Shown piece after piece: positions 29,811-38,126 of a stretch of DNA of 64,000 nt (its first letter is position 1; each line of letters opens with the position of its first letter). This DNA comes from Roseomonas indoligenes (GTDB lineage Bacteria > Pseudomonadota > Alphaproteobacteria > Acetobacterales > Acetobacteraceae), in contig NZ_JAGIZA010000021.1 in the NCBI RefSeq assembly GCF_017813365.1, forward strand, positions 1 to 64,000, in the 5' to 3' direction. Position numbers and translations under genes: made by a program. The notes under the pieces are model-generated. The model saw nothing but the letters and a program-made list of their open reading frames with translations, did no database searches and was not told the DNA's origin.

Positions 29811-31319
29811 CTAGTTGCGGAGAAGCTGGAGGCTGTCGCCGAGGCCCTGCTGGCGGCCCAGCTCGGCCAGCTTATCGCGCTCGTAGCGGGGCAGCGCTTC
29901 GAGTTGCTCGCGCGTCATGTTGAGGTGGCCCTTGCCGTCCGCGCCGAACTGGATCCGCTCCATCGGGATGATGGCGCTGCGCTGGCCGATGCCGAGGAAG
30001 CCGCCCCACTCGACCACGGCGCCACGAACGCGCCCGGTTCCGTCCACGACGAGGTTCTCGATCTCTCCCGCCTTCTGGTCGTTCGCGCCGACCAGGTTGG
30101 TGCCGAGCAGCCGGCCCGCTTCCTCGCGGTTCAAGGAAGGCACGGCAGCCGGGCTCGCCGGGGCGTTCGTGGCCACGGGCTGGGCCGGTGCCGGGGCTTG
30201 GCCGCCGAGAGCCGGGCGCAGCCGCTCGACCGCGAAGGCCTGGGCCTGCTGGGCGCCCTGGACCACCGTCGCCATCCCGAAGAACTCGTGGGTGGTGCCG
30301 GGGAAGGTGCGCTGCTGCACGTCCACGCCCGCCTCGCGCAGCTTGGTCGCCAAAGTCTCGCCCTCGCTCCGCAGCGGGTCGATCTGGGCGGAGACGATCG
30401 TGACCGGCGGCAGGCCGCGCAGGTCGTTGCGGCCGACGAGGTTGATCCGGGGATCCTGGGCCTGGGACTGGTTCTCCAGCGCGTTCTTGACGAACCACTC
30501 CATCGCGCCGCGCGAGAGCGGCAGCGCGTTGGCGTTTTCCTGGTAGGAGGGCGTGTTCATGTCGGCGCCCGCCACGGGATAGACGGCGAGGACATGGTCG
30601 GGGCGTGCCATGTTGCCGTCCCGCGCCGCGATGGCGACGTTGATGGCGAGGTTGCCGCCCGCGCTCTCCCCGGCGACGGCCAGCCGCTCCGGGTTGACCC
30701 CAAGCTGGCGGGCATTGGCGAGCGCCCAGCGATAGGCCGCGACCGCGTCGTCGTGCGCGGCGGGGAAGCGGTTCTCCGGTCCCTGGCGGTAGTGCACGGA
30801 CAGCACCGCCGCGCCGGTCATGGCGGCCAGGGCGCGCGGGGTCGCGTCGTAGGTGTCGAGGTCGGCCACGACCCAGCCACCGCCGTGCCAGTAAACGATC
30901 AGCGGCAGGGGCGCGGCGCCGGCCGGCCGGTTGCCCGGGGTGTAGAGGCGCGCGGGCAGCTGACCGGCTGCGCCGTCCACATGCAGGTCGCGGGTCTGCA
31001 CGGCCGCGACGGCCGGCGGCATCTGGATGCCGCGATCGCTCATGACGCGCTTCACCGCATCCGCCGGCGTCGGCTGGCGGCGCGCCTCGGTCGGCGAGAG
31101 CGTCTCGAACGGCTTGGCGCCGAGGGCCGTCAGGGTCTGGAGGACCGCGGCCATGTCCGGTGCCGGGCTGGCCTGCCCAGTGGCCGGCTGCGCCGCCATG
31201 GTCGGGGAAGCGGTCGTCTGGGCATGGAGGCCCTGCACCATCCCGGTCAGGGCGAGACAGCCCGCCGTGGTGCCGGCAAGGAGGGCGGCCCGGAGGCCCC
31301 GGGCGGTGGTGATCGTCAT
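29811..31319 (-). CDS. Exported alpha/beta hydrolase fused to a PRC-barrel domain
   Basis: A 502-residue protein. Residues 1-34 are a signal peptide ending in LHAQ, so it is periplasmic or secreted. Residues 110-370 are an HSL-type (hydrolase fold 3) esterase: oxyanion HGGG at 145-148, nucleophile Ser219 in GESAG, Asp314 in QIDPL and His344 in TTHEFF, so the catalytic triad is complete. After an Ala/Pro linker, residues 403-485 form a PRC barrel (LLGTNLVGANDQKAGEIENL, then VVEWGGFLGIGQRSAIIP). PRC barrels are usually stand-alone or in photosynthetic/RNA-processing proteins; coupling to an esterase is unusual. The start is ATG. A GC hairpin follows the TAG stop. Its substrate is unknown. Confidence 0.85.
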   Translation of the reverse strand: MTITTARGLRAALLAGTTAGCLALTGMVQGLHAQTTASPTMAAQPATGQASPAPDMAAVLQTLTALGAKPFETLSPTEARRQPTPADAVKRVMSDRGIQMPPAVAAVQTRDLHVDGAAGQLPARLYTPGNRPAGAAPLPLIVYWHGGGWVVADLDTYDATPRALAAMTGAAVLSVHYRQGPENRFPAAHDDAVAAYRWALANARQLGVNPERLAVAGESAGGNLAINVAIAARDGNMARPDHVLAVYPVAGADMNTPSYQENANALPLSRGAMEWFVKNALENQSQAQDPRINLVGRNDLRGLPPVTIVSAQIDPLRSEGETLATKLREAGVDVQQRTFPGTTHEFFGMATVVQGAQQAQAFAVERLRPALGGQAPAPAQPVATNAPASPAAVPSLNREEAGRLLGTNLVGANDQKAGEIENLVVDGTGRVRGAVVEWGGFLGIGQRSAIIPMERIQFGADGKGHLNMTREQLEALPRYERDKLAELGRQQGLGDSLQLLRN

Positions 31320-31468
31320 GCTGGCTTGGCTTCTCCGGCAGTCTGGCGAGGGAAAGGCCGTGCCCTGGATCGGCCGGCGTCCCTGGACGGGTCAAAGCCC
31401 TTGGACCATCCGGGAGTTGCTCAAAGTCTGGATGGATTGGACGCTGCGCCTGCTTTCTGGACGCGCTG

Positions 31469-32473
31469 TCAGTCGGACGGCTCGCACTTCTCCTCGCCGC
31501 CCTGGAAGTTGCCCGTGACGGGCGAGGGTTCCCGGGGCTCAACACCCGGTGGGCCGGACCAGGCTTGGTCGCCCAGGTTGCGGTAGCTGGTCAGGTCCAT
31601 GCCGTAGGTCACGCGAAAGGCTCGTGAGAGCGAGGAAGGGTCGGCATAGCCGACGGCGGAGGCAACAGCCTTCAACGGCAAGTCCGTGGTCTGCAGCAGG
31701 CGGGCGGCCGCGCGAAGTCGCACCGACTGGACGAACTCCATGGGCCCGCTCCCCAGTACCCGCGCGAAGTGGTCGGCAAATGAGGCGCGGCTCATCCCAG
31801 CCCTCTCGGCGAGGCTCGCCACCGTGTGCGGCGCACCGGGTTTCTCGAGCACCGTGAGGGCGGCGCGGGCGAGGCGGGGATCTCCTGGCAGCGGAGACTG
31901 GAGCAAGCCTCTGTCTACGAGGCGGAGGCGCGCACGCAGGAGGGTGACGAGGCATGCCTTCATCAGCGCCTCCGTGATGGCGGCCGTGCCGATGCCGGGC
32001 GCCGCGACCTCCGCGCGCATGAGGTCGAAAACGCCATGACCAACATCGCCGGCCGGCATCCCGACCGACGCATCCCTCAAGAGGTCGAAGACGCCGAGGA
32101 TCTGTCCATGCGGGGCCGGGATGGAGCCGCAGAGCAGGAGCGTTTCAGGGGTGGTACCGGCCGTGAAGGCAGCAAGGCCGTCCGCGAACGGGCCGCAATG
32201 GTCCTCGGCACTCACTTCGCGGGCCTCGGCTCCGGCATCACCGACGACGTGCCCTAACCGGGGTGGCACGAGGATGACGCTGCCAGGGGTGTAGGGCATT
32301 GGAGGGTCGTTGCCGACCTGGACGGATCCGGACCCCGAGAGCACGTGATGGACGGTGATGGTCTCAAAGGGCGCGAAGGCGAGGCGCCAGCCCTGGCCGA
32401 TGCTGCAGACGGAGGTCGAGTGAAGGTGGACGACGAGGGCCGTCAGAAGCCGGTCGTGGCTGGTCGCCGTCAC
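31469..32473 (-). CDS. AraC-family transcriptional regulator
   Basis: A 334-residue regulator. The N-terminal half is a cupin-type sensing domain (VHHVLSGSGSVQVG, TPGSVILVPPRLGHVV) of the AraC-binding cupin_6 kind. Residues 205-305 contain two helix-turn-helix motifs: TVASLAERAGMSRASFADHFARVLG and PLKAVASAVGYADPSSLSRAFRVTYG. It ends in an acidic/proline tail. It lies upstream of the hydrolase-PRC gene on the same strand with 150 bp between, so it may regulate that gene, though AraC proteins of this class often control a divergent target. The ligand is unknown. Confidence 0.88.
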   Translation of the reverse strand: MTATSHDRLLTALVVHLHSTSVCSIGQGWRLAFAPFETITVHHVLSGSGSVQVGNDPPMPYTPGSVILVPPRLGHVVGDAGAEAREVSAEDHCGPFADGLAAFTAGTTPETLLLCGSIPAPHGQILGVFDLLRDASVGMPAGDVGHGVFDLMRAEVAAPGIGTAAITEALMKACLVTLLRARLRLVDRGLLQSPLPGDPRLARAALTVLEKPGAPHTVASLAERAGMSRASFADHFARVLGSGPMEFVQSVRLRAAARLLQTTDLPLKAVASAVGYADPSSLSRAFRVTYGMDLTSYRNLGDQAWSGPPGVEPREPSPVTGNFQGGEEKCEPSD

Positions 32474-32631
32474 AGCGTGGACCCAATCTGCAGCACAGCT
32501 TCAGCCCCCAGCCTCAACCCAGGGGCAACGCGCCGCGGCTGATGCGGCTTCTTGCATCCGCGTGGCCAGGCTGGGACTGGATCATCAGCGCTGCTCACTT
32601 GCCGGCTTACTCTCGGGGCACCGCCACACAT

Positions 32632-33090
32632 TCAAGGATGTCGCACCGGTCCGAGGATCCGGCGGCCTCGTGCCCCGAATGGCCAATCGACGACGCCTCC
32701 CGCGAACAACGCCCACCAAACCAGCATAGGCTGCAGGGCCAGGCGCGGAAGGTGGTACCACCAGCCAAGCTGCACCTCCCCTATCGGCAGCCCGTCGAGG
32801 GCGTGCTTGATGTTCGCGGGAAAGACGAGGACGGCGTAGAGGGCCAGCCCGATCCCCGCGGCACGTCGGAGCCGGCGACTTATCAGACCCACTGCTCCGG
32901 CGATCTCGCAGAGCCCGGTCACGAGGATGACCTGCCGAGGGGCAGGCACCCATTCCGGGGTGATCAGAAGGAAAGGGTCGGGCGCGGCGAGATGGAAGAT
33001 GCCCGCCACGAGGTAGATCGCCGCCAGCACCCAGCGGCCGACATCGCGCCCTCGGGTAGGTCGGGGCCGACTGGCAGACGGCATGCGCAT
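32632..33090 (-). CDS. DoxX-family membrane protein
   Basis: About 152 residues with four predicted transmembrane helices: VGRWVLAAIYLVAGIFHL, VILVTGLCEIAGAVGLI, AAGIGLALYAVLVFPANI and MLVWWALFAGGVV. The family hallmark GIFHL after helix 1 and the arrangement match DoxX-like proteins of the inner membrane, some linked to quinone or oxidative metabolism; here the role is unknown. The ATG at 33090 is preceded by GGAGAG; a second ATG two codons later (33084) has better spacing. Upstream frame to 33252 is rejected as arginine-rich noise. Confidence 0.7.
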   Translation of the reverse strand: MRMPSASRPRPTRGRDVGRWVLAAIYLVAGIFHLAAPDPFLLITPEWVPAPRQVILVTGLCEIAGAVGLISRRLRRAAGIGLALYAVLVFPANIKHALDGLPIGEVQLGWWYHLPRLALQPMLVWWALFAGGVVDWPFGARGRRILGPVRHP

Positions 33091-33408
33091 CCTCTCTCCA
33101 CCGAGGCTTAAGGCCAGGAACATGGGACGGCACCAGGTGCAACAGGAGGGCCGGCCTGAACACCTCCGGCGGGATCTGCACCCGTTGATCCGGCAGGGGT
33201 CCCGCGACCTGCCACCAACTGCATGGTCCGAAGTTGCTGCCCTTACCACCATTCATGACGGGCCGGTCCCGGATCGCAACCATGAATGTTAACAACGCTT
33301 ACAGGTCTATCGCTGCGGTGGACATGGAGCCATGCCCCGCAAGCCTGCCCGCCCCGGGGTCACTCCCTGATACCGGCACGGCCGCAGTCGCCTTCATAGG
33401 AGCCGGCC

Positions 33409-33792
33409 ATGTGCGACGTTCTTGTTCTCGAGGACGACGACCTGGTCCGCGAGGTCCTGGTGGAGGTGCTGGAGACCGAAGGCTTCGAGGTCGCGGCTTA
33501 CGCGACCCCGCAGGAGGCACTGGGCCGCATCCAGTCGGTTCCCCCTTGCCGCATGCTCGCGACCGACGTCGACCTGGGCGTCGCAGGCCTGGACGGGTTC
33601 GCCGTCGCGCAGCAGGCCCGGTCCTCCCATATGAACCTTCCTGTTCTCTACCTGAGTGGTCGGCCGCATCACATGAACGGCCGATCGCTCGGTCCATGCG
33701 AGGACTTCATCAGCAAGCCGTTCCAGGTCTCCGACCTGCTCGGCAGGCTGCACGCGCTCGGCGTTGTCCCGGGGTCGCAGCAGCGCGGCTGA
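33409..33792 (+). CDS. Stand-alone response-regulator receiver
   Basis: A 127-residue single receiver domain: acidic pocket EDDD at 8-11, phosphoacceptor Asp53 in ATDVDLG, the Ser/Thr position in YLSGRP and Lys103 in ISKPF. There is no DNA-binding or enzymatic output, so it must act by protein-protein contact (CheY-like) or as a phosphate sink. AGGAG lies six bases before the ATG. It precedes the hybrid-kinase group on the same strand, but about 830 bp and two small genes separate it from the first kinase. Confidence 0.88.
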   Translation: MCDVLVLEDDDLVREVLVEVLETEGFEVAAYATPQEALGRIQSVPPCRMLATDVDLGVAGLDGFAVAQQARSSHMNLPVLYLSGRPHHMNGRSLGPCEDFISKPFQVSDLLGRLHALGVVPGSQQRG

Positions 33793-33980
33793 GGACTGGG
33801 CGCCTACCGGACGGGACGACCAAGAAGGGTTCAGGCCCTCGCTGGGACCGGCTGGAGCTATGCGTCCAGCGCCCGCGCGCACGTTGAATTTGCAATTTGT
33901 TGCCCTGAGGCTTCCAAGTAGAAGCCCGCGACCCGGCTCAGGGGGAGCTGGATGGGAGCCATCGTCGGGTCGGCGCTTCG

Positions 33981-34343
33981 ATGGCTGGCGATGGCTCCTG
34001 GTTTTCTCCCCTTTGGCAGCAGGGTACCCGACGTTTGGACGAGGCCGTCCACACGGAGATCTTTGCGCACCTCGATCAGGTGATGACTGCGGAGGCGCGC
34101 CAGCGGGTTGATGGGTGGGAGCTGGCCATCCGTGACGGGGATGGTCAGGTCAGATGCGCTTGGCAACCTGACCTCGCCCTCGTGGCCGGGGGTGCCGACG
34201 AGATGGTGCCGACACTCCTTCAGATGATGATCAGCATGGTTCGGGACGGTCTGATGGCGCCGCAGCGAGACAGTTTATCTGCTGCGGCGCGAGATCGGAC
34301 ACCAGACGGCAATCAGTCAAACGCCCCGGGTGTCCAAAGCTGA
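33981..34343 (+). CDS. Hypothetical protein
   Basis: A possible 120-residue soluble protein. The segment EAVHTEIFAHLDQVMTAEARQRV followed by ELAIRDGDGQVRCAW looks like a genuine helix plus strand pair, but the tail (PQRDSLSAAARDRTPDGNQ) is low in order. I recognise no family. It lies between the receiver and the ParD gene on the same strand. The start codon is uncertain because no clear ribosome-binding site precedes the ATG. Confidence 0.35.
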   Translation: MAGDGSWFSPLWQQGTRRLDEAVHTEIFAHLDQVMTAEARQRVDGWELAIRDGDGQVRCAWQPDLALVAGGADEMVPTLLQMMISMVRDGLMAPQRDSLSAAARDRTPDGNQSNAPGVQS

Positions 34344-34406
34344 CGAGCAGCTGACAGCAAGGGGTATGAGGACTTCATCCCCGGAACACGCCTGCTATCC
34401 TGTGTT

Positions 34407-34604
34407 ATGCCCTCCAGTGATCCGCTGACCGTCTCGCTCACCCCTGAACTCCGCCGTTTCATCGAGGCCCAGGTGGCGTCCGGGCGGTACCAGACTGCCA
34501 GCGAAGTCGTCCGTGCCGGTCTCCGCCTCCTGACCAGGGCTGACCCGCCCTATTCGATCGGGGCATCCGCCATCACCACCCCTGAGATCCTGCCGGACGA
34601 CTGA
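34407..34604 (+). CDS. ParD-type ribbon-helix-helix antitoxin without a toxin
   Basis: A 65-residue protein. The first 42 residues match ParD/CC2985-type antitoxins: LTVSLTPELRRFIEAQVASG (ribbon strand and helix 1) and YQTASEVVRAGLRLL (helix 2). These proteins bind DNA as dimers and neutralise a ParE toxin. The tail normally contacting ParE is short and unrelated (SIGASAITTPEILPDD). No parE follows; a hybrid kinase begins only five bases after the stop, so the two may share a transcript. It could be a leftover of a lost TA pair or reused as a regulator of the kinase operon. The start has a weak ribosome site. Confidence 0.75.
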   Translation: MPSSDPLTVSLTPELRRFIEAQVASGRYQTASEVVRAGLRLLTRADPPYSIGASAITTPEILPDD

Positions 34605-34609
34605 CCACA

Positions 34610-37600
34610 ATGACTGAACAAGGACCCGGCCCGTCCTGGACGGAGGAGGAGCGCTTGGCCGCCCTTCACCGGACAGGGCTCCTCGATACCCCTCCCGAGC
34701 AGGCCTACGAGGACCTCGTGCGCCTGGCCGCCGACCTCGTCGGGGTGCCCATGGCCGCCGTCCACCTCGTGGCCGAGGACCGGCAATGGGGCAAGGCCGA
34801 GGTCGGCCTCGGCACCCGCGACATCCCGCGCGACATTGCCTTCTGCCCGACCACCATGCTGGAGCCGGACGGGCTGGTGGTGCCGGACGCCACCAAGGAC
34901 CCGCGCTTCGCGAATAACCCCCTGGTGACCGGCGGGCCGGGCATTCGCTTCTACGCGGGGGTGCCCCTGATGTCGGAGGGCCTGCCGATCGGCGCCCTCT
35001 GCGTCATCGACACCGTGCCGCACGAGGCCGGCCTGGACGAGCGCCAGCGCTTCGCCCTCAGGGCGCTGGCCGCCCAGGTGAGCAGCCAGATCGCGCTCCG
35101 CCGGGCCCTGGCCGAGCGGGACAGGGTCACGGCCGAGCGCGACCGGGCCGACGCGCTCCGGCGCCAGACCCTCGACAGCGCAACCGACTTCGCCATCATC
35201 AGCGCTGACCTCGGCCGCAAGATCACCGGCTGGAACGTCGGGGCGGTGAACATCCTTGGCTGGGCCGAGGCGGAGATGCTGGGCCAGCCAGCGGACCTCA
35301 TCTTCACGCCAGAGGACCAGACCGCCGAGGTACCCGAACTCGAGAGGCGGCGGGCGGTCCGGGATGGACGTGCCAGCGACGAGCGCTGGCATCTCCGCAA
35401 GGACGGCACCTGCTTCTGGGCCTCGGGCGAGATGATGCTGCTCCGGGACGAGGACGGCGCCCACACCGGCTATCTCAAGGTGCTCCGCGACCGCACGGAG
35501 CAGCACCTGGCGGGTGAGGCGCTGGAGGCCCTGAACGAGCGGTACCGCCTGGCCCAGAGGGCGACCCGCGATGCGATCTGGGACTGGAACCTACAGACGA
35601 ACGGCGTTCGCTGGAACGAGGCGCTCCAGGAGGCCTATGGCTGGGCGCCCGGGCAGGTGGAGCCGACCGGGGACTGGTGGATCGCGCAGATCCATCCCGA
35701 GGACCGGGCGAGGGTCGACCGCAGCATCCACGCCGTGATCGACGGCAACGGGACGAGCTGGAGCGAGGAGTACCGTTTCCGCCGGGCCGACGGCACTTAC
35801 GCTCCGGTGCTGGACCGGGGTTACGTCATGCGGGCTGGTACCGGGCGGCCGCTCCGCATGATCGGCGCGATGCTCGACCTTTCGGGGATGCGGACCGCGG
35901 AGGCGGCCCTGCGGGTGAGCGAGGAGCGCTCGCGGTCGATCCTGGAGAACGTCGACGCGGCGTTCGCCATCGTCCAGGTCAAGTTCGATGCGAACGACGA
36001 GCCGGTCGACTACCGCTTCGTCGAGGCCAACGCGGGCTTCGAGCGCCAGGCCGGGGTCGACCTTCGCGGCAAGTGGGTCACGGAGTTCGCCCCGGACCTG
36101 GAGCGGTTCTGGTTCGAGACCTACGGGCACGTCGCCAAGACCGGCGAGCGCGCCAACTTCGAGAGCTACGCCGAGGCCTTCGAGCGCTGGTTCGACGTGC
36201 GCGCTGTCCGGGTCGGCAACCCCGCCGAGCGGACGATCGCGATCATCTTCAACGACGTCACCGCCCGGCGCGGGGCGGAGGAACGCCTGAGGGCCAGCGA
36301 GGCGCTCGCCCGTGCCAACGTCGAGCGCGTCCAGCTCGCCCTGGCGGCTGGCGCCATCATCGGCACCTGGCACTGGGACCTGCCGACCGACCGCTTCACG
36401 GTGGATGAGGCCTTCGCCCACACCTTCGGCCTGGACCCGGCGCTGGGCCGCGAGGGTATCCCGCTGGCCGGAATCGTCGCGACGGTGCACCCGGACGACC
36501 AAGCGGGCCTGGCTGCCGCGATCAACGAGGTGATCGCCCGCGGTGGCGCCTACGCGCACCAGTACCGGGTGCAGCGTGCGGACGGGCGGTACTACTGGAT
36601 TGAGGCAAACGGTCGCGTCGATCACGCCACGGACGGCACGCCGCTGAGCTTCCCCGGCGTGGTCCTCGACGTCGAGGAGCGGCGTGCCATCGAGGCGGAG
36701 CGCGACCGGGTCACCGCGGAGCTCCGTGCCCTGACCGAGACGCTGGAGCAACGGGTCGCAGCCCGCACGGCCGACCTGGTGCTCGCCGAGGAGCAATTGC
36801 GCCAGAGCCAGAAGATGGAGGCGGTCGGTCAGCTGACGGGCGGGCTGGCGCACGACTTCAACAACCTCCTCACCGGCATTATCGGCGCGCTGGAGCTGCT
36901 CGGCACCCGCATTGCCCAGGGCCGGATGAAGGACGTGGACCGCTACGTCACCGCCGCCCAGGGCGCGGCCAAGCGGGCGGCGGCGCTCACCCACCGGCTG
37001 CTGGCCTTCTCCCGCCAGCAGACGCTCGACCCCCGGCCCACCGACGTGAACCGGCTGGTCTCCGGGATGGAGGAGCTGATCCGGCGCACGACCGGCCCTG
37101 CCATCGAGGTGGAAGTGGTCGGCACGGCCGGGCTCTGGCCGACGCTGGTGGATCCCAACCAGCTGGAGAACGCCCTCCTCAACCTCTGCATCAACGCGCG
37201 CGACGCCATGCCGGGTGGCGGGCGCCTGACGGTCGAGACGGCCAATACCTGGCTGAACGACCGCTCGGCCCGGGAACGGGACATGGAGCCTGGCCAGTAC
37301 GTCGCGATCAGTGTGACGGACACCGGCACGGGCATGTCGCCCGACGTGATCGCGCGCGCCTTCGATCCCTTCTTCACCACCAAGCCCCTCGGCCAGGGAA
37401 CGGGCCTTGGTCTCTCGATGATCTACGGCTTTGCCCGGCAGTCGGGCGGGCAGGTTCGCATCTACTCCGAACTCGACCAGGGCACGACGATGCGGGTCTA
37501 CCTGCCGCGGTACTACGGCACGGCGGACGTTGCCGAGGACCTTCCCTCGCTCGACGGGGCGCCGCGGGCGGAGGCAGGTCAGACGGTGCTGGTGGTGGAC

Positions 37601-37951
37601 GACGAGCCGACCGTCCGCATGCTGGTCATGGAGGTGCTCGAGGAGCTGGGCTACGCCGCCATCGAGGCTGGCGACGGCGCCTCCGGCCTGACCGTGTTGC
37701 AGTCCGACGCGCAGATCGACCTGCTGGTGACCGATGTCGGGCTGCCCGGCGGGATGAACGGGCGCCAGATGGCGGATGCGGCGCGGGTCACCCGGCCGGA
37801 GCTGAAGGTGCTCTTCATCACGGGCTATGCCGAGAACGCCGTGGTCGGCAACGGGCACTTGGAGCCGGGCATGCACGTCCTGACCAAGCCGTTCGCGATG
37901 GAGGCGCTCGCCAGCCGGATCAAGGAGTTGATCGGTAGCGCGACAGCATAG
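34610..37951 (+). CDS. GAF-multi-PAS hybrid histidine kinase (paralogue A)
   Basis: An 1113-residue cytoplasmic sensor kinase. The order is: GAF (about 15-165, TGLLDTPPEQAYEDLVRLAADL), four PAS domains (about 190-300, 305-425, 440-555 and 570-690), a coiled connector, HisKA with LAHDFNNLLTG (about 745), HATPase with NLCINARDAMPGGG and GTGLGLSMIYGFARQSGG, and a receiver (about 988-1105) with Asp in LLVTDVGLPGG and Lys in VLTKPF. No membrane helix, so signals are internal. It starts five bases after the ParD gene. The kinase core and receiver are nearly identical to those of the next gene, so the pair arose by duplication. There is no output domain. Signals are unknown. Confidence 0.9.
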   Translation: MTEQGPGPSWTEEERLAALHRTGLLDTPPEQAYEDLVRLAADLVGVPMAAVHLVAEDRQWGKAEVGLGTRDIPRDIAFCPTTMLEPDGLVVPDATKDPRFANNPLVTGGPGIRFYAGVPLMSEGLPIGALCVIDTVPHEAGLDERQRFALRALAAQVSSQIALRRALAERDRVTAERDRADALRRQTLDSATDFAIISADLGRKITGWNVGAVNILGWAEAEMLGQPADLIFTPEDQTAEVPELERRRAVRDGRASDERWHLRKDGTCFWASGEMMLLRDEDGAHTGYLKVLRDRTEQHLAGEALEALNERYRLAQRATRDAIWDWNLQTNGVRWNEALQEAYGWAPGQVEPTGDWWIAQIHPEDRARVDRSIHAVIDGNGTSWSEEYRFRRADGTYAPVLDRGYVMRAGTGRPLRMIGAMLDLSGMRTAEAALRVSEERSRSILENVDAAFAIVQVKFDANDEPVDYRFVEANAGFERQAGVDLRGKWVTEFAPDLERFWFETYGHVAKTGERANFESYAEAFERWFDVRAVRVGNPAERTIAIIFNDVTARRGAEERLRASEALARANVERVQLALAAGAIIGTWHWDLPTDRFTVDEAFAHTFGLDPALGREGIPLAGIVATVHPDDQAGLAAAINEVIARGGAYAHQYRVQRADGRYYWIEANGRVDHATDGTPLSFPGVVLDVEERRAIEAERDRVTAELRALTETLEQRVAARTADLVLAEEQLRQSQKMEAVGQLTGGLAHDFNNLLTGIIGALELLGTRIAQGRMKDVDRYVTAAQGAAKRAAALTHRLLAFSRQQTLDPRPTDVNRLVSGMEELIRRTTGPAIEVEVVGTAGLWPTLVDPNQLENALLNLCINARDAMPGGGRLTVETANTWLNDRSARERDMEPGQYVAISVTDTGTGMSPDVIARAFDPFFTTKPLGQGTGLGLSMIYGFARQSGGQVRIYSELDQGTTMRVYLPRYYGTADVAEDLPSLDGAPRAEAGQTVLVVDDEPTVRMLVMEVLEELGYAAIEAGDGASGLTVLQSDAQIDLLVTDVGLPGGMNGRQMADAARVTRPELKVLFITGYAENAVVGNGHLEPGMHVLTKPFAMEALASRIKELIGSATA

Positions 37952-38126
37952 TGCTCTGAAGCTGAGGCTCCTCGGCCACCCCGGTTAGGGTCAGACTCAC
38001 CTGGGTGGATACCCCTGGTTCCGTTCAGACGGGCGATCTTCACCCTTTGACGATGGTCGGCCCACCACGGCCGCCCGCGCGCGTTCAGACCCAGACAGCC
38101 AATTTGTACAAGAAGCCTTGCCCCAC

